A stretch of 33,246 bases of DNA, taken from Pseudomonadota bacterium (GTDB lineage: Bacteria > Myxococcota_A > Bradymonadia > UBA4248). The notes beneath the pieces are model-generated. The model was not told the DNA's origin and did no database searches. It saw only the letters and a program-made list of their open reading frames with translations. Shown piece after piece: positions 8,201 to 15,543 of this stretch. A program made the translations under genes and the position numbers. The stretch covers positions 1 through 33,246 of the forward strand of contig JAFUEE010000143.1 in NCBI GenBank assembly GCA_017464085.1. The letters are read 5' to 3'. Position 1 is the stretch's first letter. Every line of letters begins with the position of its first letter.

Positions 8201-9270
8201 GGTGCGGCTGGCAGCCGGTTCATCCGGACGAACAGGGCATCGAAAGCGCGCTCGATATCGTGGAAGCAAGCACAGAGTTTGAGGAGCCACAGCCGCTGCT
8301 GTGGTCAGAGCGCTATGTGTTTCAGCCTAGAGATGAGGCGATGTACCACTACGGCGCAATGACAAGCGGTTTCGGCATGCGCCGCCGCAGCCTGCCCCGG
8401 ATCCAGGATACGCTTTACCGCCTCGCATATAACGATAAGGCTGGCGGATATGATTTTTACCGCCTGTTCAGAAAATTCATCATGCGCGTGCCACAGCTCA
8501 GGGACGTCTACATGCAGGCGCTGACGACCGCAGGCGTATACAGCCTGCGCGATTATCTGGTCTACGTGATTTCAAACCTCGTCGCCCCGGAATGTTTTCC
8601 GCTCAGACGCGAACTGGCAGAAATGCTCTGCGCGCTCTATCCGGAAGAGAATCCCGGCGCGCTCGGGCGTTTCTATTGCGACAACCTCCAGCCAGCAAAC
8701 GCCCTCCCGCTCGCGGCTTATGCCTATTATGCCGAAGCGCCGAACAAAGATACGGATGATATGACACAGGCTTCAGTCACCCTGGGCTGCCTGCTCTACG
8801 ATATGGGGTACATGCCGGAAGCCATGCATTATCTCGATCATGCCGTGCGCGTGAAAAATCCCTCCCCAATGGCATTTCTGACAAAAGGATGCGCACACAT
8901 CGAGCTTCGTGAATTCGACGCCGCCATCGAATGTCTGAAAGCAGGCCTTAAAATCGACCCGTCATCGGACAGATTTTACTACAACATGTCGCTCGCATAT
9001 ATCGAGCAGGGCAGACTTGAGGATGCCGAACAGGCAATCAAATCAGGCATTGCGCTATCAAGCTACCCGACAGACCTGAACATGCAGCTCATGCGCGTGT
9101 ACGTAAAGAAAGGACAGTTCGTCGATGCGCTTCCGCTCGCAAGATACGTCGCATCTGAAGACCCGGACATGTTCTTCAACGCACTTCAGTTCCCTGAATT
9201 TGACGAATTCAAGAAACTGCCTGCCGTGCAGACGCTGCTCGACGAATGCTCATTTGGGGGACAGGCATGA
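5290..9270 (+). CDS. Very large cytoplasmic TPR-repeat protein, 1326 residues
   Basis: This is the longest gene in the window. The N-terminal 250 residues are TPR-like helical pairs, for example LIMSTMADVCVELGEKDRAIALHEAVLDASPDF. The C-terminal part (about 1170-1290) has further clear TPRs such as AFLTKGCAHIELREFDAAIE. The middle 900 residues look alpha-helical and I do not recognise them. There is no signal peptide or membrane segment, so it is probably cytoplasmic. The start is GTG with GGAG 6 nt upstream (5280-5283); no ATG is nearby. Its stop overlaps the next start as ATGA, so the two products are made together. TPR arrays bind partner proteins. The link to a membrane-anchored partner and a sugar-nucleotide enzyme hints at envelope or polysaccharide work, but this is inference. 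Confidence 0.9.
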   Translation: MLRPTFQKKFKELRESIFRGNVSDGVTQLGNWLQESDQLDETVEILLEITLLSLVCGDMEEAESRWASAKLHAADSWTPRMEAYGAFFMVAHGRKKVGFAHFEKCLLASPDEFEYYLLRGIAYSLQNMFEHAQADLDRANTLCPDNVLIMSTMADVCVELGEKDRAIALHEAVLDASPDFRRSLMSLGVLYYDMDRPDEAFRLFQCLVAYDPLNWFAWTCLGDIRLMQPGRTFQALPYYAAAIVSGTDDSLVYYNLVRGLFLLGRYDQALSLIESFSTNINDWNSQIRPNIAYLLLIGDILRNANYLKTNEFTARFKKLSPYHDDANKLLFYMLNITSSLNYRENMKEIFGCHLAMFVYTARYISLCEGRVIQPEETTMLGVLIRLMIWHGMMIEIRALINMLDRADEPRVIDMTTALRNEIVRHMEISRQTGVDLETFHEKLIRYPGAEEYLNFILLGETDRVPNKTDWKEYLSDALVNNDLQDFSRVLFDYPGDSAIGAFEASLAQLDPETASCERHALWSKLRSYLEKSPEKSGAPADAPALHEICLRSLAKVFAQQDASLRENKRMQDVFVSLLHALAARKANLETGDVIAPANDNTIQVCAATPKEALSGFDPLPFALDGTAFKKWMVQSETQTFVLDDQALEDFWNKWSSWYHFSTKRRSANAELKTESQPFIRDTELSNIMLKQFWRICHGQEQARQLFSPLEAPSETQKAVRLALEGHAGARSLLEVMSEDCQFFGLPDIPKFEVPILYRQLDVPPYPQAAPIYARPVANNMLGQIDLYEQFFNYAVTCVQDFLNDPEHAEASLNIFVQDDLYTFHGLTEEDSRVKDSLAADRKLKTASELGQSLITFHKDYMARNLGRTTGYRNILNGCFNHPFLHQFMSWAHAHAKAEWNPIAEIEAQARDIRDGSHYMVIWKIHDILTRHPYLSRLYLVLAGIYARLDMPEKALKTLQTGLAWEDRLYKGCGWQPVHPDEQGIESALDIVEASTEFEEPQPLLWSERYVFQPRDEAMYHYGAMTSGFGMRRRSLPRIQDTLYRLAYNDKAGGYDFYRLFRKFIMRVPQLRDVYMQALTTAGVYSLRDYLVYVISNLVAPECFPLRRELAEMLCALYPEENPGALGRFYCDNLQPANALPLAAYAYYAEAPNKDTDDMTQASVTLGCLLYDMGYMPEAMHYLDHAVRVKNPSPMAFLTKGCAHIELREFDAAIECLKAGLKIDPSSDRFYYNMSLAYIEQGRLEDAEQAIKSGIALSSYPTDLNMQLMRVYVKKGQFVDALPLARYVASEDPDMFFNALQFPEFDEFKKLPAVQTLLDECSFGGQA

Positions 9271-10061
9271 GACCAAAGACCACTCTGACATCTATCGCAT
9301 TTCTGCTCACAGCGCTGTGCGCATTTGTCATATCCTATATCTGCGCGCAGCAGACGGAGATCAAACCGCCCAAGAGCATGGGCCGCGATGAATACAGCAT
9401 ATTGCCGAACAAAGACGCACTGGTGTGGATGAGCCTCGGCCAGCAGGAATTTCTCGCAGACCTGATCTGGATACGCGCGCTCCAATACAACAATTTGAAG
9501 AATGAAGCGCATCTCGCGGAAAACTTTGCTGACGCGATGATCGCTCTGGATCCTGATTTCAAAGCGGTGTACCGCTGGGTCGCGGTGGCCGCTGTCTTTT
9601 CAGAAGACATATCCGCCGAAAGCGTTGAACGCGCCAATCACTATCTGTCACTGGGCGCAAAACAGTTCCCGCTCGATCCATATTATGATTATTCCATAGC
9701 GATCAACAACATCTCCTATTATCCCGAAACGACACCGGAAAAAGAGGCGGAGCTTCGCTCGGATGCGATCACGCACCTTCAGCTCGCGATGCAGAAGCCG
9801 AATGCAGATCCGGATATCACGATGCTCATTTCCGGCCTTTTGAATGATGACGATGTCTCAGCGAAAGTAAAGTTCCTTCAGCAAGCAGTCATGACTGAAG
9901 AAAATCCGGAAACCAAGCGCGCGCTTCAGACCCGGCTCATCCTTTTGTCTGAATCTTCGGGATCCTCAGGCCTGATCTTGTCAGCCAAAAGCAGCCAATA
10001 TCACAGAGATCATTACGAATACCTCCCTCCCATGCTGGACTTTATGGTCAGCGCAGATTAG
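9267..10061 (+). CDS. Membrane-anchored or exported TPR-like protein with LADLIWIRALQY motif
   Basis: The 264-residue product starts with MRPKT followed by a hydrophobic stretch (about residues 8-27) serving as a signal anchor or signal peptide. A conserved-looking FLADLIWIRALQY segment follows, then helical pairs resembling TPRs (FADAMIALDPDFKAVYRWVA, LSLGAKQFPLDPYYDYSIA). I know the ADLIWIRALQY motif from uncharacterised TPR membrane proteins of deltaproteobacterial-type genomes; no function is known to me. The ATG at 9267 overlaps the upstream stop (ATGA) and has GGGGGA 5 nt before it, so I prefer it to the longer frame from 9246. It is translationally coupled to the giant TPR protein, suggesting a complex with it at the membrane. 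Confidence 0.82.
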   Translation: MRPKTTLTSIAFLLTALCAFVISYICAQQTEIKPPKSMGRDEYSILPNKDALVWMSLGQQEFLADLIWIRALQYNNLKNEAHLAENFADAMIALDPDFKAVYRWVAVAAVFSEDISAESVERANHYLSLGAKQFPLDPYYDYSIAINNISYYPETTPEKEAELRSDAITHLQLAMQKPNADPDITMLISGLLNDDDVSAKVKFLQQAVMTEENPETKRALQTRLILLSESSGSSGLILSAKSSQYHRDHYEYLPPMLDFMVSAD

Positions 10062-10076
10062 AAAGGAAGCACGGTT

Positions 10077-11165
10077 ATGAAAAAAGCATTGATCACGGGC
10101 ATTACAGGTCAGGACGGTTCCTATCTGGCAGAACTTCTTCTCTCAAAGGGATATGATGTTCATGGTCTGAAGCGCCGTTCCTCCAGCTTCAATACCGAGC
10201 GAGTCGATCATCTCTATCAGGATCCGCATTTCGCGAACACGCACTTCCACATGCACTATGCGGATATGACAGACACTTCCAATCTTGTGCGTCTGATTCA
10301 ACAGATCGAGCCGGATGAGATTTACAACCTTGCAGCTCAGAGTCACGTGCAAGTGTCATTCGAATGCCCTGAATACACGGCAGAAAGCGATGCCGTAGGA
10401 GTCCTGAGACTTTTAGAGGCCATCCGCATACTCGGGCTTGAGAAAAAAGTCCGATTTTATCAGGCATCCACATCCGAACTTTTCGGCCTCGTCCAGGAGA
10501 CCCCCCAGCGCGAGACGACGCCATTTTATCCGCGTTCACCGTATGCATGCGCAAAGCTGTATGCCTATTGGATCGTCGTCAACTATCGCGAGGCCTATCA
10601 CATCCATGCGAGCAACGGCATCCTGTTCAACCATGAGAGCCCGCGCCGCGGGGAAACATTCGTGACACGCAAGATCACAATGGCTGCGGCGAATATATCG
10701 ATGGGCAATCAGAAATGCCTGTATTTAGGCAATTTGAACTCCAAGCGAGACTGGGGCTATGCCGGAGATTATGTGGAAGCGATGTGGCGGATCCTGCAGC
10801 AAGATTCTCCCGACGACTATGTCATCGCCACGGGCGTGACCACGACCGTGAGGGATTTTGTCAGCATGTCATTTAGAGAGGTGGGGATCGACATCGAATG
10901 GTCAGGCTGCGGCATAGATGAAGTCGGCCGGAACACTGCGACAGGAGAGATCATCGTGCGCGTGGATCCTCGCTATTTCAGGCCGACCGAAGTCGACCTG
11001 CTCCTGGGCGATGCATCGAAGGCCAAGCGCGTCCTGGGATGGGAGCCCAAAGTGAATGTCGAGGAGCTCTGCCACATGATGGTTCAGTCAGACCTTCAGA
11101 TCGCGCAGCGCGACAAGCTTCTCAGGGAGCACAGCTTTGCCACGCTGAGCCATGGGCAGGATTAA
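10077..11165 (+). CDS. gmd: GDP-mannose 4,6-dehydratase
   Basis: The 362-residue extended short-chain dehydrogenase converts GDP-D-mannose to GDP-4-keto-6-deoxymannose, the precursor of GDP-fucose, GDP-rhamnose or GDP-perosamine for surface polysaccharides. The NADP-binding motif GITGQDGSY is at residues 8-16. The catalytic set T132, E134, Y156 and K160 (STSELFG and YACAK) falls at the same numbers as in the E. coli enzyme. The [16 protein letters not shown] segment is also characteristic. AGGA lies about 10 nt before the ATG. It follows the membrane protein by 15 nt, so it probably shares the transcript of the TPR genes. No fcl, rmd or glycosyltransferase lies nearby, which is unusual because gmd normally sits in a polysaccharide cluster. 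Confidence 0.96.
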   Translation: MKKALITGITGQDGSYLAELLLSKGYDVHGLKRRSSSFNTERVDHLYQDPHFANTHFHMHYADMTDTSNLVRLIQQIEPDEIYNLAAQSHVQVSFECPEYTAESDAVGVLRLLEAIRILGLEKKVRFYQASTSELFGLVQETPQRETTPFYPRSPYACAKLYAYWIVVNYREAYHIHASNGILFNHESPRRGETFVTRKITMAAANISMGNQKCLYLGNLNSKRDWGYAGDYVEAMWRILQQDSPDDYVIATGVTTTVRDFVSMSFREVGIDIEWSGCGIDEVGRNTATGEIIVRVDPRYFRPTEVDLLLGDASKAKRVLGWEPKVNVEELCHMMVQSDLQIAQRDKLLREHSFATLSHGQD

Positions 11166-11205
11166 AATATTGAAGTATCGTGAATCATTGACCGATGAGG
11201 GGGTA

Positions 11206-11281
11206 GCGGCGTATTTCGCATGGCAACGTGGCTGAGCCACGCTGTCATGCGAAATAGACGCGCAGGGGGAGTCTTCCCCCT
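11206..11281. repeat. Long member of the bulged hairpin family, plus a GC-rich hairpin
   Basis: Bases 11212-11222 (TATTTCGCATG) pair with 11246-11256. The unpaired G is at 11211 and short GC pairs lie outside. An inner arm CGTGGC/GCCACG closes on TGA. It is longer than the other copies but keeps the TAT/ATA and bulged G. A separate AGGGGGA/TTCCCCCT hairpin follows at 11264-11281 and is trailed by an A-run. Both lie between gmd and the pilin-like gene and may mark the end of the gmd transcript. Confidence 0.7.
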
Positions 11282-11372
11282 AAAAAAATAAACGAACCAC
11301 GCCATAAGCATTTTTAATCTCGGTTTCATCTGATATATTTCCTGAAAAGGTCTGTGTTTGGGAGGACATCGC

Positions 11373-12050
11373 ATGACACCTCATCAGTCTCGAAAAGGTA
11401 TGACCCTTGTGGAACTCATGGTCGTGGTCGCAATTATCTGCGTGCTCGCCGGTATCATGGGATTTTTCGTATCAGGCCGTCGCGAAAGCAATGCACAGAT
11501 AGACTTTAGCAATGAGCTGTCGACACTGCTTCAGCTCCAGCGCGCGAGAGCCACGAGCATGAATGTCGCTACATATATTCGCCTGACGCGGGGGACAAGT
11601 GACAATATTGAAACAGTAGAGCCGCGCATCGGCGTCGTAGGCGTGTGTTCCGGCAGTCAGGAAGACCAGGTGGAAATCAGATACGAGCAGGACGACGAGG
11701 ATATTCAAGCCATCGATCTCACCGTCAACAATAACCTGAGACGGACGCTTGATTCCAAAGTATCGAACAAATATGTGTACAATAACACAGCCCTGACCAA
11801 AGTCATGCTCCTGATCGACTCCGAAGTGCCGAACCCGATCAATCTCAACTCAAATGCCGCCAGCATCTGTTTTCAGCCAAATGGACAGGCATTCTTCTTC
11901 AACGGCGTCAACTATGTCGACATGAAGAACGTGGAGTTCAGAATCTGCGCGCGCTCTGCCGGGCCAGGCTCCTATTCGATATCCATGTCCCGTACCGGAA
12001 ACATCCAGACATTCCAGACGGTCTCGGATCCCCTGTGTCCTCAGACCTGA
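11373..12050 (+). CDS. Type IV pilin-like / GspH-type pseudopilin
   Basis: The 225-residue product carries a textbook prepilin leader. A short charged stretch MTPHQSRKG is cut after glycine, followed by MTLVELMVVVAII with glutamate at +5 and a hydrophobic helix. The globular part is unlike named pilins that I can recognise; it ends in a small domain with two cysteines near the C-terminus. It would be processed by a PilD-type peptidase and assembled into a pilus or a type II secretion pseudopilus. I chose the ATG at 11373 because GGAGG lies 7 nt upstream; the longer frame starts with an unsupported TTG at 11358. A weak -10 (TATATT, 11334-11339) precedes it. The SpoIID-domain gene follows after 24 nt. 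Confidence 0.85.
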   Translation: MTPHQSRKGMTLVELMVVVAIICVLAGIMGFFVSGRRESNAQIDFSNELSTLLQLQRARATSMNVATYIRLTRGTSDNIETVEPRIGVVGVCSGSQEDQVEIRYEQDDEDIQAIDLTVNNNLRRTLDSKVSNKYVYNNTALTKVMLLIDSEVPNPINLNSNAASICFQPNGQAFFFNGVNYVDMKNVEFRICARSAGPGSYSISMSRTGNIQTFQTVSDPLCPQT

Positions 12051-12074
12051 CATCGCATTTGCCCGGCTGAGAAC

Positions 12075-13754
12075 ATGCAAATACCTGACATGACAAAGGG
12101 CATATCGCGCCTTGTCGGTTTATTCTCTATCATTCTTTTCCTATCGCCTTTTGCGCCTGCCTATGGCCAGAACACAGAACTCACCAGGCAGGACGATCAT
12201 GCGCTTCTGTATGCCCATCAGGCCGGCTTTTCAGGGACTGGCACACCGATGGTGCAGATGCGCATCGCTGAGGGTCTTGACACGCTCAAAATCCGTCCCA
12301 ACGGCGATTTTACCGTCACATTGTCAGGAAGCGGCGGCGGCTCGATCAAGCTTAAAGGCAATCAGATCTATGAGTTTTCGCTTCGCGACGGACGGCCCGG
12401 CGCCTATCGCTACGGTATCATCCTGGCGAGAAACGACCAGGCAGACAAACTCAACCAGACAGAACTCTCCTGTCAGAAAAAGATGATCGAGACGGAACGC
12501 ATCTCAGTCGGGGCCATTTTTGCGCTCAAGGGACATGTCTTTGACAATCGGGAGAATCTGCTGATCACCCAAAGACAGCCGGATCTCCAGATCTGCAAGA
12601 AACAGATCGCAGAAGGGCTTCCGCTGGATGACCGGCTGGATGCCCACGAGATATATTCCGATCTTCTGAGCTATCCCACCGGCCAGGTCATCCTAGAAAG
12701 CTCAGACGGTGACATTAAAATAGAGAATCCCAATATCCTCTGGCTGACACTCCCGGATTCTGGCGCGGTACTCTATGACATTGCGGATGAGTTTGGACAT
12801 AGAAGCGACATCAAACTCAATGCACGTCTCATCCTGACTCCGGACAAGGTGGGAAAGCTTACCGTCATTCAGTCCGCAGACATCGAAACGCTCCTTCGCG
12901 GGATCGTCCCCGCCGAGATTTTCAAGACAGCCCCTGCAGAAGCGCTCAAAGCGCAGGCTGTTGCCGCACGCACGACGCTGCTCGCGCAGCTCGGAGCGCG
13001 CCACCAATCCGATCCATATCATCTCTGCAATCACCAGCATTGCCAAGTTTATCGCGGTCTTTCCGGAGCCGACAAGCGCACTGACGAAGCCATCGAAGCG
13101 ACAAAGGGGCTTGTCCTGTTCCACGACCGGAAGCTCGTGCAGAGCTACTACAGCGCACATTGCGGCGGGATATCAGCCGGAAGCCTTGAAACCTGGGGGC
13201 TGCCCAACCGAGAATACCTAGTATCCAGATCAGATGATACGCGTCATGCGCCAGTAAAATTCAGCTCAGATGCAGATTTTTTAGCCTGGTACCGCCAGAC
13301 ACCAGAGAATTACTGCGCCAGCGCCCCGAGCGGCCAAAAAAACTATCAGTCGACGAAATATTCACGCTGGGAAGCGGAGATCAGCCGAGAGGATCTCAAG
13401 AACTATTTAAAGAAAGCAGGACAGAATATCGGGGAAATCGAAGCTATTGAATTCGAACGCGGAGAGAGCTATCGCGTCATGCACATGACCGTAAGAGGGA
13501 CAAAGGGAAGCTACGAAGTATTCCGAGAACTTGGCGTCCGCCGCTTTCTCGGCGGACTCAAAAGCGGCCTGTTCGTCGCAGAAATCACCAAGCAGGGAAA
13601 GATGTTTTCCAGCATGAAGCTTTACGGCGCAGGCTTTGGACATGGCGTGGGCATGTGTCAGACAGGCGCAATCGGGATGGCACAACGCGGCAAGACAGCC
13701 GAAGATATTCTTGCGCATTATTTTCCAGGCACGCGTCTGGAGAAGCTCTGGTAA
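12075..13754 (+). CDS. Exported SpoIID/LytB-domain protein (putative peptidoglycan-acting enzyme)
   Basis: The 559-residue product has a signal peptide (hydrophobic about 12-25, then APAYG). An N-terminal beta-rich region follows, then a SpoIID/amidase-enhancer domain from about residue 265. Typical motifs are LLRGIVPAEIF with candidate catalytic E281, EALKAQAVAARTTLLAQ, the CQVYRG segment, the YYSAHCGG segment, and the C-terminal GFGHGVGMCQTGAIGMA followed by ILAHYFPGT. SpoIID is a lytic transglycosylase acting on denuded glycan strands in spore-formers; this domain is also common in Gram-negatives, where its role is less clear. Cysteines in the HLCNHQHC and HCGG regions may form disulfides. 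The start is supported mainly by the signal peptide, as the ribosome binding site is weak; ATG 12090 is an alternative. Confidence 0.88.
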   Translation: MQIPDMTKGISRLVGLFSIILFLSPFAPAYGQNTELTRQDDHALLYAHQAGFSGTGTPMVQMRIAEGLDTLKIRPNGDFTVTLSGSGGGSIKLKGNQIYEFSLRDGRPGAYRYGIILARNDQADKLNQTELSCQKKMIETERISVGAIFALKGHVFDNRENLLITQRQPDLQICKKQIAEGLPLDDRLDAHEIYSDLLSYPTGQVILESSDGDIKIENPNILWLTLPDSGAVLYDIADEFGHRSDIKLNARLILTPDKVGKLTVIQSADIETLLRGIVPAEIFKTAPAEALKAQAVAARTTLLAQLGARHQSDPYHLCNHQHCQVYRGLSGADKRTDEAIEATKGLVLFHDRKLVQSYYSAHCGGISAGSLETWGLPNREYLVSRSDDTRHAPVKFSSDADFLAWYRQTPENYCASAPSGQKNYQSTKYSRWEAEISREDLKNYLKKAGQNIGEIEAIEFERGESYRVMHMTVRGTKGSYEVFRELGVRRFLGGLKSGLFVAEITKQGKMFSSMKLYGAGFGHGVGMCQTGAIGMAQRGKTAEDILAHYFPGTRLEKLW

Positions 13755-14230
13755 CCCCCGTATCAGCCTGAAGGCTTTCATCATGCCTGAAGCCGCCTGG
13801 ATCCTCATCGACGTCCAGGGGGGGGCAATTACCATATCACCGCAAACCAGATATTTCGGCAAAAAATAAGGCTCTGTTCCGCAAGCGCGGATATGAGATG
13901 CGCTGGCAAACCGGGCGGATTGCCGATCCATCGCCCTGAATGGGAGAAAGTACAGCCCGGGGCAAGCCCGAAGCGCGCCCCCGGATAACAGAATTGCCAC
14001 CAAATCTCCCCCCCCCTGAATGGGTGCCGCCTGGTGCCATCCCCTCAGTCGTTGAACAGTGCCAAAAATAACTGAATAAAATTGCATCTCAGTACGTTTT
14101 ATATTGCCTTTTCTTTGACTCTGACATAAATGTCGCAATCAGCCAATGGTTAATCTGTATGGATTGCCAGCAGGCGATGCAAACATCGACATGAATTTAA
14201 TCATGTCTCCAATTCGTGGGAGTCAATTTT
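13755..14230. other. 476-bp intergenic region with homopolymer G and C runs and palindromes
   Basis: No convincing gene is seen. The left half has a run of G (from 13818), a run of C (ending about 14016), a twice-repeated CCCTGAATGGG (about 13935 and 14015) and GGCAATT/AATTGCC as a long-range inverted pair. It also holds a CCGC/GCGG hairpin inside a 19-bp segment that recurs at 26369. The right half is AT-rich and has GACAT/ATGTC palindromes at 14122-14133 and 14188-14207, and a CGATG/CATCG hairpin (14175-14188). These lie just before the lipoprotein gene and may form its promoter and leader. No clear sigma-70 promoter could be assigned. Confidence 0.6.
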
Positions 14231-14827
14231 ATGTCTAATATTCGAGTGTTATTCGCGGCAGTCCTTATCTTTTGCCTGACGGGTTTTGTTGCATGCAAAA
14301 AGAAGGAAGAAGCACCTGCACCGGCTCCTGCCGCTGAAGCCACAGCGGATGCCGCAAAGGCTGATGATGCCAAAGCTGAAGAAGCAAAAGCTGAAGAAGC
14401 AAAAGCAGATGCCAAAGCTGACGATGGCAAGGTCACTGAAAGCGACATCAACACAGTCGCCAAATTCTTCACAGATATCATTGATATCTCGAACAATGCT
14501 GGTGATGACTGCGACAAGCTCGGTACCGGCTTGACCGATCATCTCACCAAGAACAGCGAATCGCTCGTCGCGAGCATGAAGAAAATCGCGAAACTTGAAG
14601 AAGATGCCCCTGAAGCCAAGAAGCTCGGCGAAGCGATGGACAAAGTGATGGGCGATAACACTGATTTCAGCAAGAAAATGGATACCTGCAAAGACAACCC
14701 CAAAGTCGTTGCCTTCAGCATGGGTCTCCTCGGCGTGATCATGCAGGCCGCTCCGGAAGCTGCTGATGCTGCTGATGCAGCCGATGACGCACCCGCAGCC
14801 GATGCCGCAGCGCCCGCTGCTGAATAA
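14231..14827 (+). CDS. Small lipoprotein with Ala/Glu/Lys linker, unknown function
   Basis: The 198-residue product begins with a hydrophobic signal ending FVAC followed by KKKEE. This is a probable lipobox, although phenylalanine at -3 is unusual. Residues about 29-66 form a low-complexity Ala/Pro/Asp/Glu/Lys tether. A compact helical domain follows (about 68-175) with two cysteines, and the tail is again Ala/Asp-rich. The architecture is tether, helical domain, tether, with no family I recognise. The ATG at 14231 has GGGAG 9 nt upstream; the GTG at 14216 overlaps that site and is rejected. A strong terminator follows, so this is probably a single-gene, well-expressed unit. Confidence 0.85.
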   Translation: MSNIRVLFAAVLIFCLTGFVACKKKEEAPAPAPAAEATADAAKADDAKAEEAKAEEAKADAKADDGKVTESDINTVAKFFTDIIDISNNAGDDCDKLGTGLTDHLTKNSESLVASMKKIAKLEEDAPEAKKLGEAMDKVMGDNTDFSKKMDTCKDNPKVVAFSMGLLGVIMQAAPEAADAADAADDAPAADAAAPAAE

Positions 14828-14846
14828 TTTCAGCGGATATTTCGTT

Positions 14847-14879
14847 AAAAAGGCGGTTTGTTTAAACCGCCTTTTTTTT
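14847..14879 (+). terminator. Rho-independent terminator after the small lipoprotein gene
   Basis: The stem AGGCGGTTT/AAACCGCCT (14851-14859 and 14864-14872) has a 4-nt loop, is preceded by A residues and is followed by eight T. It starts about 20 nt after the stop codon. Confidence 0.95.
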
Positions 14880-14898
14880 CACTTTCCGGAGACCTGGA

Positions 14899-15543
14899 AT
14901 GATTAAATTAATCAAATTGTTCTCAGCAGTTCTGTTCGCACTCCACCTGGCACCCGCTCAGGCTATGGCTCAAGATCCAGTCGCCTCGCTCTTTGACAAA
15001 GTCTTACAAGCCTCAGCTGCTCACTCATGCCAGGACACTCAACACGCGCTTGAAAGCATTACGGATGATGAAATCAATCTTGCGCTCTCGGCAATAAAAA
15101 GTCATAAAATTCAAGGTGATACATCAAAATATGAAGAAAAATTAAACAAAATCATCACCCAGACCTCCCAATGCCCTGATGCGCAAGACGCCTTCGTGGC
15201 ACGCATGTCCAAACAAGCCGTTGCACTTCAGCTCAAACAGCCGGAAACCGGCGGGCCGCTTTCGGACGCACAAATCGCCCCCGTGTTTAAATGGCTGGAT
15301 GCCGTCCGTACTGCACTTGAAGGCGCATCGTGTCCAGAACTTTCGAACAGGCTTGCCAGAATCGATACCGATACCGCAATGCAAGCCGCTCAAATCATGC
15401 GCGCCGTCACACCAGCCCAGCTCAGCTCAAAACACAAAACAGAAATACAAAAGCAGATGCGCGCCATCTATCGCGCCATACCTGACTGCCCGGATGCTCA
15501 CGCACAAATCGACAAAATGATCGACGGAATGTTTGTCAGATGA
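14899..15543 (+). CDS. Exported helical protein with two internal repeats, unknown function
   Basis: The 214-residue product has a Sec signal peptide (IKLIKLFSAVLFALHLAPAQAMA, cut before Q). The mature part appears to be two copies of a helical unit, each with a pair of cysteines: SCQDTQHALESI to QCPDAQDAF, and SCPELSNRLARI to DCPDAHAQI. This suggests internal duplication with disulfides. I do not recognise the family. GGAG lies about 8 nt before the ATG. The stop codon overlaps the start of the next gene (ATGA), so the two are translationally coupled and likely act together in the periplasm. Confidence 0.85.
   Translation: MIKLIKLFSAVLFALHLAPAQAMAQDPVASLFDKVLQASAAHSCQDTQHALESITDDEINLALSAIKSHKIQGDTSKYEEKLNKIITQTSQCPDAQDAFVARMSKQAVALQLKQPETGGPLSDAQIAPVFKWLDAVRTALEGASCPELSNRLARIDTDTAMQAAQIMRAVTPAQLSSKHKTEIQKQMRAIYRAIPDCPDAHAQIDKMIDGMFVR

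Noticed and set aside
13407..14138. 243-residue minus-strand frame overlapping the SpoIID-domain gene end
   Set aside because: Half is antisense to the conserved SpoIID C-terminus and the rest crosses homopolymer runs; no ribosome binding site.
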